From: Asparagopsis taxiformis
Taxonomy: Eukaryota > Rhodophyta > Florideophyceae > Bonnemaisoniales > Bonnemaisoniaceae
Direction: 5' to 3'
NCBI GenBank assembly: GCA_030407315.1
Contig: JALQPE010000038.1
Coordinates: forward strand, 124,001 to 188,000
DNA: 64,000 nt
The position numbers were made by a program, and so were the translations under genes. Under the pieces are notes generated by a model. It was not told the origin of the DNA and searched no databases. It saw nothing but the letters and a program-made list of their open reading frames with translations. Position 1 is the first letter of the stretch. Every line of letters begins with the position of its first letter. Below are positions 9,964 through 20,551 of this stretch, piece by piece.

Positions 9964-10962
9964 TTAAACAGGCAGAGTATCTTGCCCAACTAGACATAGC
10001 AATGTCATGCCGCAGGTGTTCGGTACAGAATACTTGTCGCCCGTGTCCGCTTCTTTGCCGCTCAAGACGCCGGCCGAGTCGCGTTCCGAGTGATTCTGTT
10101 CAACCGACTCCCTCTTCACAGATGTGTTCTCCGCCGCACCGGATCGCGGTGCAAGCGAGGAGGAAACAGCCATTTCCTTCTCGCTAGAAGCATCATCTGC
10201 CGAGTTGCTGCCCGACTTGCACGAGGCCGCGACCGGGTTTTGTCGTTTAGCCTCGCGCATCAGCCTCATAAAGTATTTTTGCGAGTGTGTGCGCACTTGA
10301 GTCATATTGCGCGTTCCGACATAGCTGGAAATAGAGCGCAGGTCCTTGTGTCCGTACTTGTTCAACGCTTCCAGGAACAGTTTATGCTCCTCGGGCGTCC
10401 AATATCTCGATTGTCCCGGAATCTTGACCTTTGGTGTGCGCTCCTTTTTGTCTTTGTGCCCTTTTTCACGGCACCGCCGATACTGGCGAGGTTGGTCGAC
10501 GACTTGCGTTGTGTCGACTTTTTGAGCGAGTCGGGCGTGCGCAATGCGCTCTTACACGCCGAAATGTCGCTGCAATGCGACAGAATCTCCTTATCCTGCG
10601 AGTGCGCCTTGCGGCGTCACTCGGCGCCGCGGCGCCGTCCTTGTTATCGGCGTGCATGGGCGCGCCAAAGGAGGGCGGCTGCTCGTGCGAGGTGCGCCGT
10701 TGGTGCACCACGGTGGTGGCGGGCGGCGGTTGGTAGTGGTCGGCGGGTGGTGCGGCGTCGACGGAACGGTTGAGGGGCACATGGCGTTGAGTCGACGGTG
10801 CAGAAGGGAGAGTTGTTCGCGCGCTGCTGCAAGCTCGGCTTCCAGACGGGTGCGCGTGCGCATTTCCGAGTCGAGTCGCTCGAGCAGTGCGTTGTACTGT
10901 TCGGGCGCGACGAGCGGTTGCGAAGCGCTCGTGGTTGGGGGTGGCGGTGCGGCGGGCGGCAT
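9964..10962 (-). pseudogene. SHAQKYF-type MYB transcription factor, reading frame broken three times
   Basis: Minus-strand MYB gene whose coding signal moves through all three frames. Part 1: from the ATG at 10962, a Pro/Ala stretch and a coiled coil (YNALLERLDSEMRTRTRLEA). Part 2: about 10780-10615, one frame over (PPADHYQPPPATTVV). Part 3: about 10612-10456, next frame (SQDKEILSHCSDISA, then KSTQRKSSTNLASIGG). Part 4: back in the first frame to the stop at 9964, with the MYB repeat (SRYWTPEEHKLFLEALNKYG, then the SHAQKYF-box variant THSQKYF) and a C-terminal tail ending YSVPNTCGMTLLCLV. Each change is equivalent to one missing base and together they restore phase. An intact paralog lies at 18935-19738. 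Could be a recent pseudogene, sequencing deletions, or frameshifting; coding quality is good on both sides of each break, so introns are unlikely. Confidence 0.7.
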
Positions 10963-11326
10963 GTTGGGTCCGAGGCTCTACACGACATTGCTAGGGATGG
11001 GGTGCGGTTTGGGGAGATCGTGGTGGAGGGAATGGTGGTGGTTGTGCTGCAGTGAGCGGTTGGATGCGACGGGGTGGGGTCGAGCGGACGGGCGGGCGCA
11101 CGGATGGTCGTGTAAATAGGAGGTTGGCGGGTGGGCGCAAGAGTCATACGGTGGTGGAAAGACACTAAAGTAGTGTATGTGTGTTGCGTGGACGGTGCAG
11201 GGCAGAAGTGTACGGCGGGAGACCGGGGGAGGGCAGCGGTGCAGTACGGTGGCTAAACAGAGGTGGTGGCCTGGCCTGGCCTGTCCTGTCCTGGTCTCGC
11301 TTTGGCTCGCTCGTCTGTTTGTCCGT

Positions 11327-11327
<1 letters not shown>

Positions 11328-11365
<38 letters not shown>
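11328..11365. repeat. Tetranucleotide microsatellite (GGCT)n
   Basis: About nine consecutive GGCT units, directly visible, embedded in intergenic DNA. Length polymorphism is likely. Confidence 0.95.
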
Positions 11366-11367
<2 letters not shown>

Positions 11368-12276
11368 TGACCTGGTCAGTCGAGATGTCGAGCGTGGAAT
11401 GCACCACAGAAAACGGGATATGCAACAGGTGCAATGCAATACAATGCAAAGATTGCATCTGACATACTGACAGGGCGCTGACGATACCAATTCAGAGTTT
11501 GCCGGCGATGCAATGTCAGGTCGGATACAAGTGTAGAGTGGGCAGTGCAGGGGGTGCGAGCTGAGTTGGCAGGCAATCGGCGTGCGTCCAACCGCAACAC
11601 TGCTGCCGTCACATGCATGCTGTAATCTGAAAATATCTTGCTGTGCAAAATGCAAAAAGCAGCAGATTCCAACGCAATGCGCAGCTCGAGCAAATGGCAG
11701 CGTGTGATTGGTGCAATCGCACTGCCACGCAAATAATCATAATAATGTAAGCACAAGCGCATTTCTGACCGCTCGTGTGTACAATCGAATCTATATCCGA
11801 AAGGACCACAGATTCGATTCATCTCGATCCAACCAGCCGCGCGCGAGCTCACGCCCATTAATTTAATCGGCCCCTTCACACCAGCGCAGCATTGCATGCA
11901 ATTCATGTTCAATTCATGCGCAGCATGGCTCGCCGCAAGCGGCGCCCATTGGTCTGACTGACGCTGACACACGCGTTTATTCAAATTCAATTCTCACAGC
12001 CTAGCCAGTGTCAGCAAATCAACGCGAGCACATGCAGCAGCGGTCTACGAGCGCCGCGTTGTGCGCCGGGGGCGGCCCTTCGCAAATTCGCATCATACTC
12101 TACTGTACGCCACCCGTTGGCGCACACGCCCGCATCACAGCCCAGCCCACCTCTGCCCCGCCCCACGCAGCGCAGCATAGCACAGCACACCCGAGCGCAC
12201 AGCCCATCATCTTTCCTGATATCTGCGATCCCTCGTCTCGCCCGCGCTGGCTGGCTGCCCACAGTTTCCACATGAC

Positions 12277-12810
12277 GTGTTCTGCCTCATGCCTTGTGAT
12301 CAATGCTGTCATTATTCGTTATGGAGCTCAGATAATTCATGCTCTCCTTGCTGGACCGCGCCTCGCTGTGATTCGTCAAACTCGCTTTTTTTTCTTTTCT
12401 GCACAACTCAACAACAATCTCCGACCTTTCTACACTCCACCAGCGCCTCCTCTTCCAATTCAATCTCCCGCCGCGCCCAGCTCTCCCGCCGATGCCACCG
12501 CCCCAACCAGCACCACTCGGTCCTCATCGTCGTCGACTCGCCCGCCCCGACCGCCTTTACAGTTGCGTCGCCGATCATCGACACGTGCATCAATCTCTAT
12601 CGCGTCGTCCCGCGCACCCGTCCGTCCAACATAAAACGGCACGCCACGCCCGAAACAGCTCAAAAAGTCTCAAGTACATCGCATCTGCACCCGCTTGTGC
12701 GCCCCTCCGCCGCTGTCATCATTCCACGTATGTCCTCAAGCTCTCATGTAACAAATCTTACAGTCGCCGTGTACCTACTGTATTTACGTGCCTTTAAATT
12801 CATGATGTAA
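12277..12810 (+). CDS. Possible orphan coding frame, unidentified
   Basis: An ORF whose central part (about 12510-12670) uses mostly C-ending codons and reads HHSVLIVVDSPAPTAFTVAS followed by PIIDTCINLYRVVPR. That codon bias matches real genes in this window better than the two overlapping frames do. The N-terminal half lies in an ordinary-looking sequence, no family is recognised and no splice partner was established. It may be an exon of a gene I could not assemble, or chance. Low confidence. Confidence 0.2.
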   Translation: MFCLMPCDQCCHYSLWSSDNSCSPCWTAPRCDSSNSLFFLFCTTQQQSPTFLHSTSASSSNSISRRAQLSRRCHRPNQHHSVLIVVDSPAPTAFTVASPIIDTCINLYRVVPRTRPSNIKRHATPETAQKVSSTSHLHPLVRPSAAVIIPRMSSSSHVTNLTVAVYLLYLRAFKFMM

Positions 12811-13431
12811 ATCAATGATTGATTTTTCACCTCAGCCGACAATTGAACTCAAATTACTCTGATGCAATGCTACACTTGTCAATCCAATCGTTGCATGATT
12901 TCCTTCCAACTCGGCTTTCCCTCGCCCATCTCGTCAACACGCTGTCTCAATCTCGCTCGTCTACCCTATGACAACAAGCTATCCAGACACACAAGCTGTA
13001 TGTGACGTATGGGGTGCCAAACTATGGCGGCCAACATTTGATTTATGGCGCACGCTGGCCTGACCTGACCTGACCATCGCTTATCGAGATACAATGGCTT
13101 CCTGTGTGTGCGTCTCGATACTTGGAATCAAAGCATTGGTATCGACAAAATGCGCCGCGCTAGTTGCGTGTGCGCAAAACAGAGTAAGGCTGCGCAACGC
13201 AGCTCAGCTCAACACATCGTAGCTGTGGCGATGAGTGTACGATGACGCGAAAAAGGCAACGAAAATGAGTGTATGTTTCACTCATGATTGCAACTAAAAT
13301 TAGTGAGAAACTTCAACTGATGCGTGTTGAATCTGACACAAGTGTAAATTGGCAAGTCAACCAATGGTAAAGCACGATCTACCAGCGCTCAACAAACTAC
13401 GTAACATGAACCGATTCCCGAATGGAGGCTG

Positions 13432-14239
13432 ACTAGAACTTAAACAACCGGCTGAGAGAGTTGAATGATTGAGTATTTGTCATACGGTTCCTCTGGGGTG
13501 TGTGACACAGTTACCGGGTGGGGCAGTGACGGTAAATACGATCGGGATTTGAACACTGTATTAAATAGTTTAGTGAGCACTGTAATTAAACAGTTTAGTG
13601 AGCACACTGTGCACCTGTGCATTCCCTAGCCTTGATCAAGCGCGCCGCCGCTGCTATGGTCTTCCGTTCCCATTGACGCCCATCCGCTCCCAGAGTACGA
13701 TCGGGTGTCTGTGTTGAGCTCTACGACTTGATCCTGTTTTCTTGCATTGCTTTTACGGCTGCTACACGTTATTGTTGTTGTCTCGCATTGCTCTACGGCT
13801 GCTACACGTTACTGTTGTCGTCTTCCATTGCTCTTGCGACTGCCTCCATTCCTTTTAAGGCTGCTACACGTACTGTTGTTGTCTTGCATTGCTCTTGCGA
13901 CTACCTCAACACGCTGCTATTGTATTCTTCGCTTAATACAGATGCTCCGACTCGTTGGGTTTTTCAATTGATACGGCTACCAACAACTCGCCTCTGCTGT
14001 TTCTATATTTGTTCCGATCAACCCTCTCTCCTCACGAAACGTAATTCACCTCTTCCAGCCGCTCTATCCGAACGAAACGTTACTGTTATATTAATTGCTT
14101 TTCCTGCTGCGTTATTTGACTGTTTTAAACAGAGTTTCCGTACATGGCCCTCTGGAAGATATCAGTACATATCTAAATTGTTCCGATTAGCGTAGAGGGT
14201 CTCTTTTCTGGAAGATGAGCGGATGTATCAACTCTGAGT
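13432..14239. repeat. Left terminal inverted repeat of the MULE
   Basis: Matches the reverse complement of 16968-17777 nearly base for base. The inner end continues through an ATG at 14215 and eight more codons (MSGCINSE-like) identical to the transposase start at the other end, then diverges. It contains a paired TTTAGTGAGCAC motif (about 13567-13605) and about four imperfect ~40-nt units with the core GGCTGCTACACGT (about 13740-13920), candidate transposase-binding sites. The 155-aa ORF through it reads a Leu/Cys/Ser-rich translation of these repeats and is not treated as a gene. Confidence 0.93.
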
Positions 14240-14454
14240 TTACAGCTACTACATGGCTATTCTGGCGAAACTTCTTACGACGTGGAACTAGGTAGATTCT
14301 GTTCATGATTCAATGGAATACGCTGTTGATTATCCGCCTAAAGGCTCGTATCTGGTTTCCCATCCAGACCTGTTGATGAAACCTATGACGAAACATAAAT
14401 GGAGAATTCACTGGTTCTTTATTCCAAATTTGAAGAACTGCTAATCGGTTGAAC

Positions 14455-16992
14455 TCATGGCAGGAAGACTACGTCTGGGTGTTCAAATGTGCGAGGTGTG
14501 ACATGAGAATTTAAGTTCGCAGTAACTCTTTTGTAGTACTTTCTGTAACGTGCCAGCACTGTGTTGTACAGATGATTGATCTGTTGGGTTGCAAAGGAGT
14601 TACTTGCTAACTCCCGCACGTGGGTAATTCCCCAAGAGAGGATCTCTTCTAATTCGGTGACAGAGTTGGAATGGTTCAAAGCTTGTCCATCAGGGGTGGT
14701 TGAACAGGACGCGTCCTGAACGTTGGCTGGAGGTAGAATTGGGCTCAGAATCATAGAGATACTGACCGGATTTGTACGCTGCTCTACGAACACTGATTGT
14801 GATTGATTGTCTTTGTCCTCTCCAGTGATGGTGGCTCTGAAACAGTTCTCAAGTCTTCGAATGACAAGGAACGGGGGGGATCTACTCCGCACAACATCAC
14901 GATACTGCGGACATGATAATCCAAATGTCAGATGTTTGCAAAGCAAAAATGGGCTCATTAGGAAACTCTCGCATGTGCAAGTCCACATTAGACGGTTGGT
15001 AGAGTATGAATGAGACGGTAGCAGTACTGAAGATCGATTCCATTCAGCCACAAAGTTTGTCCACCAGGCCGGTTTCTTGTTTCCAGAGCAAAGCAGCTCA
15101 AAATCGGCAGACAAACGTGGTAAAACCTTCGCACATAGTACATAGACTAAAAAGTCACACCTTGGACGATTATAGGGCAGTAAGTAAATACGTTTCAATC
15201 TAGACCAATGCGCCTCGACCATCATTGTCGTCTTTGCAATGGAAATCTCTCCCTTATTCCGTCTCCCCCACATCAAGAATCCTTCGTCGGAATACCAATT
15301 TTCTAGTAGATAAGACTTCATTTGGGACTCCTCCATTCCTTCCCAAAATGAATCCAAGTCATTTCTCGCAGATTGAAGAGCGTTCTGCAAATTGTAATGA
15401 GGCGTAATGAAAGGATGATAATTGTAGTGTTTAGAAACTAATCGGAGCAAATCATCTTCCCTCCCTTGTAGTAATCTCTCTCCACTTTTGCGCAGGGTGT
15501 TTAGCTTGCGCTTAATCGCGCGCTTCATATGCCACAAACAAATACATGGCTGCATATTAAAGACGTTTCTAATCGCGTTAATTTGTCCCCAGTCCTTATC
15601 CGTGAAGAAAAATGTTGGACAAAGGTCAGGGAGCTCTGATCTAACGGCCTGGAGAAATGCCGAAATAGACTGCTGTCTTGTGCGGAGTGTGCTTCCACTC
15701 CCTCCTTCTAAAAGTAGATAGGCAATAGGAAAACCGGAACCCAACACAGACCCAATGATTGCGAACAATTCAAGCCTCATAGAGTTCGTCTTATAAGTGG
15801 AATCAATGAACACTTCAACAATGTTCATTTCGGTACAAATTTGTTTGCCGATTGAAGTAACTACTCCAAGTGCAAAAGAGTTTGAAAGGTGCAGTACGAG
15901 CTTAACGTTATCAGCATTATTGACAAACGATAATGCAGATTCCATTGGATCTCTGCTGGTTCGAAATTTAGATCCAATGTGTTCACTCCACATATTGTAA
16001 ATGGTCATGTACTTGAATGGCTCATTAAACTCTGATCGCAGTTGCATTGCAATTTGAAAAGGTGAAAGTCCAGTATCTGCCATCTTTAAAATTGCCTTCC
16101 GCACATTATCTGTCATCACAAGTGATGACTGTGGCTTTTCATGACATAGTACATGGGAAATGCTCAGTTTAAGCTTCCTGTGCCTTCCATAGCAAATATT
16201 AACAGATCCTCCACAGCTGTACTCCTTCTTCGAAGTTCTCAACCTCTTCTTACCACCATCATGCTTTGCAAATTCATTGCCTACTCCCTTTCTTAATTGA
16301 CTGCATTTCCACCTTGACGAAGTCATTTTCACTTTGTCCATCACATATTCATAGCTTTCTATGGACTTGATCAATGATAAAAGGCTTCTTTCTGTATCAT
16401 TTCTTTCGTTAGCGGACCGAAACTCAGTAGATAAGTTGTATAATGAGCACGAAATCCAACTCGAGTATACGCATTCAACTGGAAACTGCAAATGAACAGC
16501 TGCAATATGATTCGCAGAGTGCCATTCATGTACTGATCTCTCAGGACTCTCCAAGCCATCCAAATCAATACAAGAGTATACTTTCTTAGGAATTTCACTC
16601 ACTATTGAAGTTCCTCTGCATTGGTTGCAGTGTGCGCTGATGGAAAGTTCTATTGTGAGAAAGCTTAAGCTCTGTTTCTGTTTCAAACACTTAGTACACT
16701 TTGCAGAGAAAAGCCGTTTGGCGTCGGTGACTGACACTATGCTTTCAATGCCATATTTGTAGATTGCCCAGAACAAGTTTTCATCCGCAACGTAGTGTAC
16801 TCCATTGCACATTTCGTTAACTTTCTCTTCTAGATCAGAGATTGATACTCCATAGAACTCCACTAAGTAGAAGATGACATCCTCAACAGATGGAAACTCT
16901 CCACTAAAGATATCATGGTATGCGACTTTTGCATTTTCAAGAACCTCCGATCCACTGCTCTTTGTAGACTCAGAGTTGATACATCCGCTCAT
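14455..16992 (-). CDS. MULE transposase (MURA-type, DDE + SWIM)
   Basis: 845 aa, uninterrupted. Seen: a CxxC...CxxC pair near residues 99-125 (putative N-terminal zinc site); a DNA-binding-like helical region before 350; the MULE catalytic core with first Asp in VFIDSTYKTN (D397), second Asp in FFFTDKDWGQINAIRNVF (D465), the CLWHMKRA motif (485-492), and a likely catalytic Glu in VEAHWSRLKR (E593); and a C-terminal SWIM zinc finger CTCESF...CKH (C672, C674, C685, H687). The family catalyses cut-and-paste transposition. The start ATG lies inside the right TIR, so the TIR supplies the promoter and the first ~9 codons. All expected catalytic residues are present, so the copy looks autonomous. 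Confidence 0.93.
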   Translation of the reverse strand: MSGCINSESTKSSGSEVLENAKVAYHDIFSGEFPSVEDVIFYLVEFYGVSISDLEEKVNEMCNGVHYVADENLFWAIYKYGIESIVSVTDAKRLFSAKCTKCLKQKQSLSFLTIELSISAHCNQCRGTSIVSEIPKKVYSCIDLDGLESPERSVHEWHSANHIAAVHLQFPVECVYSSWISCSLYNLSTEFRSANERNDTERSLLSLIKSIESYEYVMDKVKMTSSRWKCSQLRKGVGNEFAKHDGGKKRLRTSKKEYSCGGSVNICYGRHRKLKLSISHVLCHEKPQSSLVMTDNVRKAILKMADTGLSPFQIAMQLRSEFNEPFKYMTIYNMWSEHIGSKFRTSRDPMESALSFVNNADNVKLVLHLSNSFALGVVTSIGKQICTEMNIVEVFIDSTYKTNSMRLELFAIIGSVLGSGFPIAYLLLEGGSGSTLRTRQQSISAFLQAVRSELPDLCPTFFFTDKDWGQINAIRNVFNMQPCICLWHMKRAIKRKLNTLRKSGERLLQGREDDLLRLVSKHYNYHPFITPHYNLQNALQSARNDLDSFWEGMEESQMKSYLLENWYSDEGFLMWGRRNKGEISIAKTTMMVEAHWSRLKRIYLLPYNRPRCDFLVYVLCAKVLPRLSADFELLCSGNKKPAWWTNFVAEWNRSSVLLPSHSYSTNRLMWTCTCESFLMSPFLLCKHLTFGLSCPQYRDVVRSRSPPFLVIRRLENCFRATITGEDKDNQSQSVFVEQRTNPVSISMILSPILPPANVQDASCSTTPDGQALNHSNSVTELEEILSWGITHVRELASNSFATQQINHLYNTVLARYRKYYKRVTANLNSHVTPRTFEHPDVVFLP

Positions 16993-17777
16993 CTTCCAGA
17001 ACAGAGACCCTCTACGCTAATCGGAACAATTTAGATATGTACTGATATCTTCCAGAGGGCCATGTACGGAAACTCTGTTTAAAACAGTCAAATAACGCAG
17101 CAGGAAAAGCAATTAATATAACAGTAACGTTTCGTTCGGATAGAGCGGCTGGGAAGAGGTGAATTACGTTTCGTGAGGAGAGAGGGTTGATCGGAACAAA
17201 TATAGAAACAGCAGAGGCGAGTTGTTGGTAGCCGTATCAATTGAAAAACCCAACGAGTCGGAGCATCTGTATTAAGCGAAGAATACAATAGCAGCGTGTT
17301 GAGGTAGTCGCAAGAGCAATGCAAGACAACAACAGTACGTGTAGCAGCCTTAAAAGGAATGGAGGCAGTCGCAAGAGCAATGGAAGACGACAACAGTAAC
17401 GTGTAGCAGCCGTAGAGCAATGCGAGACAACAACAATAACGTGTAGCAGCCGTAAAAGCAATGCAAGAAAACAGGATCAAGTCGTAGAGCTCAACACAGA
17501 CACCCGATCGTACTCTGGGAGCGGATGGGCGTCAATGGGAACGGAAGACCATAGCAGCGGCGGCGCGCTTGATCAAGGCTAGGGAATGCACAGGTGCACA
17601 GTGTGCTCACTAAACTGTTTAATTACAGTGCTCACTAAACTATTTAATTACAGTGTTCAAATCCCGATCGTATTTACCGTCACTGCCCCACCCGGTAACT
17701 GTGTCACACACCCCAGAGGAACCGTATGACAAATACTCAATCATTCAACTCTCTCAGCCGGTTGTTTAAGTTCTAGT
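16968..17777. repeat. Right terminal inverted repeat of the MULE
   Basis: Inverted copy of 13432-14239, about 810 bp with very few differences. It carries the presumed transposase promoter and the first codons of the transposase gene (ATG at 16992). Its outer end is AAGTTCTAGT, next to the 9-bp target duplication. Confidence 0.93.
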
Positions 17778-17786
17778 TGGAGGCTG

Positions 17787-18934
17787 CGCAGCGCGTGACA
17801 AATGATAACTGCTCATTACCTCAGCCTCCGCCGTCCGTTGGTAAACGTGCTCTGCTTTCGCGCTGCGCTCTGCTGCAGCGCCCCTGGAGTGCGCCGCCGC
17901 GCACACGTGACCGTCTGTCACGCAAATTGATTACTTGCATGTTTCATCAATGTCAGCACCACCTCATTTTTTCCCAAAATCATATTCGTCGCCATTATCG
18001 GGCCGTTCAATGCAGCGCGATTCCAAACATATTTTTGATACCGTGAATAAAAGCGCCGCTTTTCGGCCTCGTTTTCCGAGAATAGCACCGCCAACGATCG
18101 CGTCGCGTCGCGTCGCTCCGCCCCACCCGACACTCATCTGCCCACCGCCGCCGCCTCCAGCACGCAGCCATTTTCTCGCCCCTAAATTTAGTCTATTGCA
18201 ATTTCTTCCCTTCTGCCCGCCCGCTCAGCTACATAGGCTGCACCGTAAACGCGCCCATCTTCTTTCTCGCACCTCAAGACCACAGTAGCGCACGCGTGCA
18301 CTAGTCTTGTTGTATGTTTAATTCTACACACTCGGGTAGCACGTCATCGCGTCTCTATTGACGTGCTCTCCATTGTAATTGCGACGCGCTGCAGAGCACA
18401 GCACAGCACAATACAACAGACACACATGATTGGTTGACAGCCATTGCAGCGTGGCCTGGCATAACTTGGCTGAGCTCAACTGAATGAGCTGTGCGCAACC
18501 CTAACAAAATTCAAAATTTGGTTGCCCGGCAAAATTTCAAAAATTCAACAATCAATATCGTTTGGTGACCTCAGCACACCGCTCAGCATGTGTGTTACAC
18601 TCAGCCACAGTTTGCGTGTTGTTGCTCGTGAGCTCGCACCGATATGCAAACCCTCTCCTCTGCCATATTTCATATCCATACTATGTCAAGCTAGTGCCAT
18701 GGCAGCAGATATACGCTTTACTGGAATAGGACGGGTGTTGAATGAAAGACCATGCCAACTATGGCCACGGCATGGAGTACAAATCTACAAGAGTAAGTTT
18801 GCTCAGCAAGTCATCATCTCGGACCATTCGGATGATCAATAAATAAAAAATCTAGCAGTGAGAAAGTAGCCAACGCAGCGGTAGGCAAACGGACGCGAGC
18901 GAGCGAGCGGTCAGTAGCCGCGGCTAGTGCGAGC
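17787..18934. other. Intergenic, right of the MULE
   Basis: No gene recognised. Holds CCAAT-like sequences (TGATTGGTTGAC near 18430) and GC-rich stretches. ORFs are short and Pro/Arg/His-rich. Confidence 0.5.
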
Positions 18935-19738
18935 TCAAGAATGTAGTGCACGCGACATTTCCTCGAGGACCACACACAGCAACGTGATACCACAAGACGA
19001 CGGCACTGAATAAACATCCTTTTGCTGCTTCATTTTCTTCTCCTGCGCCTGCAATTCCTTTGCCATACCGGCGTCGAGCAGCGGCTCTTCACGTTGCAGC
19101 GTCTCTGTCTGCGCGGCGCGCATGAGTCTCATAAAGCATTTTTGCTCATGTGTGCGACACTGGGTCATGTCGCGGGTGCCGACGGCGCCGGAGATAGCCT
19201 TGAGGTCTTTGGGGCCGTACTTGAGCAGAGCCTGCACGAAGAGCTTATGTTCGGAGGGTGTCCAATAGCGCGACTTTCCGGGGATATTACTCTTGCTGCT
19301 GCGCACCTTTTTGCGGGTGGACGACTTGAACGAGGCGATGGCGACGGCGGGATCGGTTACGGGGGGCGGTTTGTTTGCGACGCGTGCGCGCGCAATCTTC
19401 TTCGACTTGGGGGCGGGCGGACGGGGCAGCTGTATGGGGTGGGGGAGCGACGAGGCGCAAGTCGGGGTTGGAGGCGGGGGTGCGACGACGGCGGACGTGG
19501 CTGGCGCAGGGGAGTTGTGCACCACCTGGAAGACGGGGGATATGGTGCGCGACGGGGTCGGGTAGAGATGGGTGGGGTCGTCCGCGGCGGAGAGGTCGCT
19601 GCAATCGCTGAGAGTGATGGTGGGCAATTTGTGCACCGGGGATACGTTGCGGAGGGGCGGGAGCATGACGCACGAGTTGAAATTGGGGTGCTGTGCGGGG
19701 GGGTAGTTGATGAAGCGGTCTGCTGGTTGGAAGGCCAT
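18935..19738 (-). CDS. SHAQKYF-type MYB transcription factor (intact paralog)
   Basis: 267 aa from the ATG at 19738; the frame is open further upstream but that part looks like UTR. The N-terminal ~130 residues are Pro/Ser-rich and disordered. A basic region (SSTRKKVRSSKSN) precedes a single MYB/SANT repeat: SRYWTPSEHKLFVQALLKYG ... DLKAISGAVGTRDMTQCRTH. The third helix carries a variant of the plant SHAQKYF box (THEQKCF). The tail ends with YSVPSSCGITLLCVV, also present in the broken paralog at 9964-10962. Known role of 1R-MYB SHAQKYF proteins: promoter binding (in plants, circadian and developmental regulators). Target and role here are unknown. Confidence 0.85.
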   Translation of the reverse strand: MAFQPADRFINYPPAQHPNFNSCVMLPPLRNVSPVHKLPTITLSDCSDLSAADDPTHLYPTPSRTISPVFQVVHNSPAPATSAVVAPPPPTPTCASSLPHPIQLPRPPAPKSKKIARARVANKPPPVTDPAVAIASFKSSTRKKVRSSKSNIPGKSRYWTPSEHKLFVQALLKYGPKDLKAISGAVGTRDMTQCRTHEQKCFMRLMRAAQTETLQREEPLLDAGMAKELQAQEKKMKQQKDVYSVPSSCGITLLCVVLEEMSRALHS

Positions 19739-20551
19739 TTGGGAGGGGTGTTGAGGCGCGAGTTTGGTGATGGTGCGACGGGCGGTGCGCGAGGGAGCGG
19801 AGATGTCGGCGTTATGTAGAGGGGGTTGGGAGGTGTCGGGGCAAATTGAAATCGGCGCTGTGCGGATCGGTTGGATCTGAGGCGGGAAATTTATGGGCAA
19901 TGAGGACACTACAGTGGCGGTATGAAAACGAGGCGAGTCGGCGTCGCAGGCGTTGTTTAGTGTACGCTGTGGTGTGCAGCAGTGGTGAGGTGTACAGTAG
20001 TGTATGGCGATTGTACGTACCTTGATGCATGTGGATTCGATCTGAGAGGGCGTGACAGCAAATGAGGTGCTCACGAACCTATAGTGGCAGGAGTCGCCGC
20101 TTTTGTTTCGATAACATCGCCGAATCGTATGACAGATGACGTGAGCGGGAATGCGTGACATCACTCGCTGATTGCAATTTCAAGACAAGTAAGCACGTAT
20201 TGTATTTATATTCTGCGTTCCCTCCAACCGACAGCCAGAAAACTTGCAGCAGAGGCGCCAGTTTGTCGGGCCTTTCTGTGTCGATGGCTTACAGTTGCCA
20301 GCAGCACGCATTGATTGGCGCGTGCGTCCATTGCTTTGCGCGTATATACGTCATTGCATTGCATTGCACTGCATTGCACCCTTCATGCTTTCGTCATGCG
20401 CTGACTTGACTACTGTCGGTCGCCATTCCATGGTGTTTCCTGTAAGCCGCGCCATGCAGCGCTGTCCCGCCCATTCGCCAAACGTGCTCAATACGCACTG
20501 AAACTTTTCCCGACTAACTGTACTATTTACATCAATAAAAATAAATTGCGC
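19739..20551. other. Intergenic between MYB paralog and glycosyltransferase gene
   Basis: 5' flank of the MYB gene and 3' flank of the glycosyltransferase. Includes a run of alternating CATTGCATTGCACTGCATTG words (about 20354-20380). No gene seen. Confidence 0.45.

Larger units (their letters stand above)
10963..13422. other. Intergenic, ~2.4 kb left of the MULE
   Basis: Contains a (GGCT)n microsatellite at about 11328-11365, numerous TGCAATGCA-type words (for example around 11430-11450 and 11885-11900) and CCAAT-like elements. One stretch (about 12490-12800) has a frame with coding-like codon use; it is listed separately. No other gene seen. Confidence 0.5.
13423..17786. mobile_element. Complete Mutator-like element (MULE) with 9-bp target duplication
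   Basis: The element body spans 13432-17777 (4346 bp), flanked by a perfect direct repeat TGGAGGCTG at 13423-13431 and 17778-17786, the 9-bp target duplication expected of Mutator elements. Long terminal inverted repeats of about 0.81 kb (13432-14239 and 16968-17777) are nearly identical and begin ACTAGAACTTAAACAACC. Between them is one intact 845-aa transposase on the minus strand. Intact ends, intact TSD and near-identical TIRs argue for a recent insertion by an autonomous copy. It sits in intergenic DNA between two MYB paralogs. Confidence 0.95.

Noticed and set aside
13728..14195. 155-aa ORF in the left TIR (and its copy in the right TIR)
   Set aside because: Translates tandem subterminal repeats; a copy exists in each TIR in the same orientation relative to the ends, as expected of the repeat itself.
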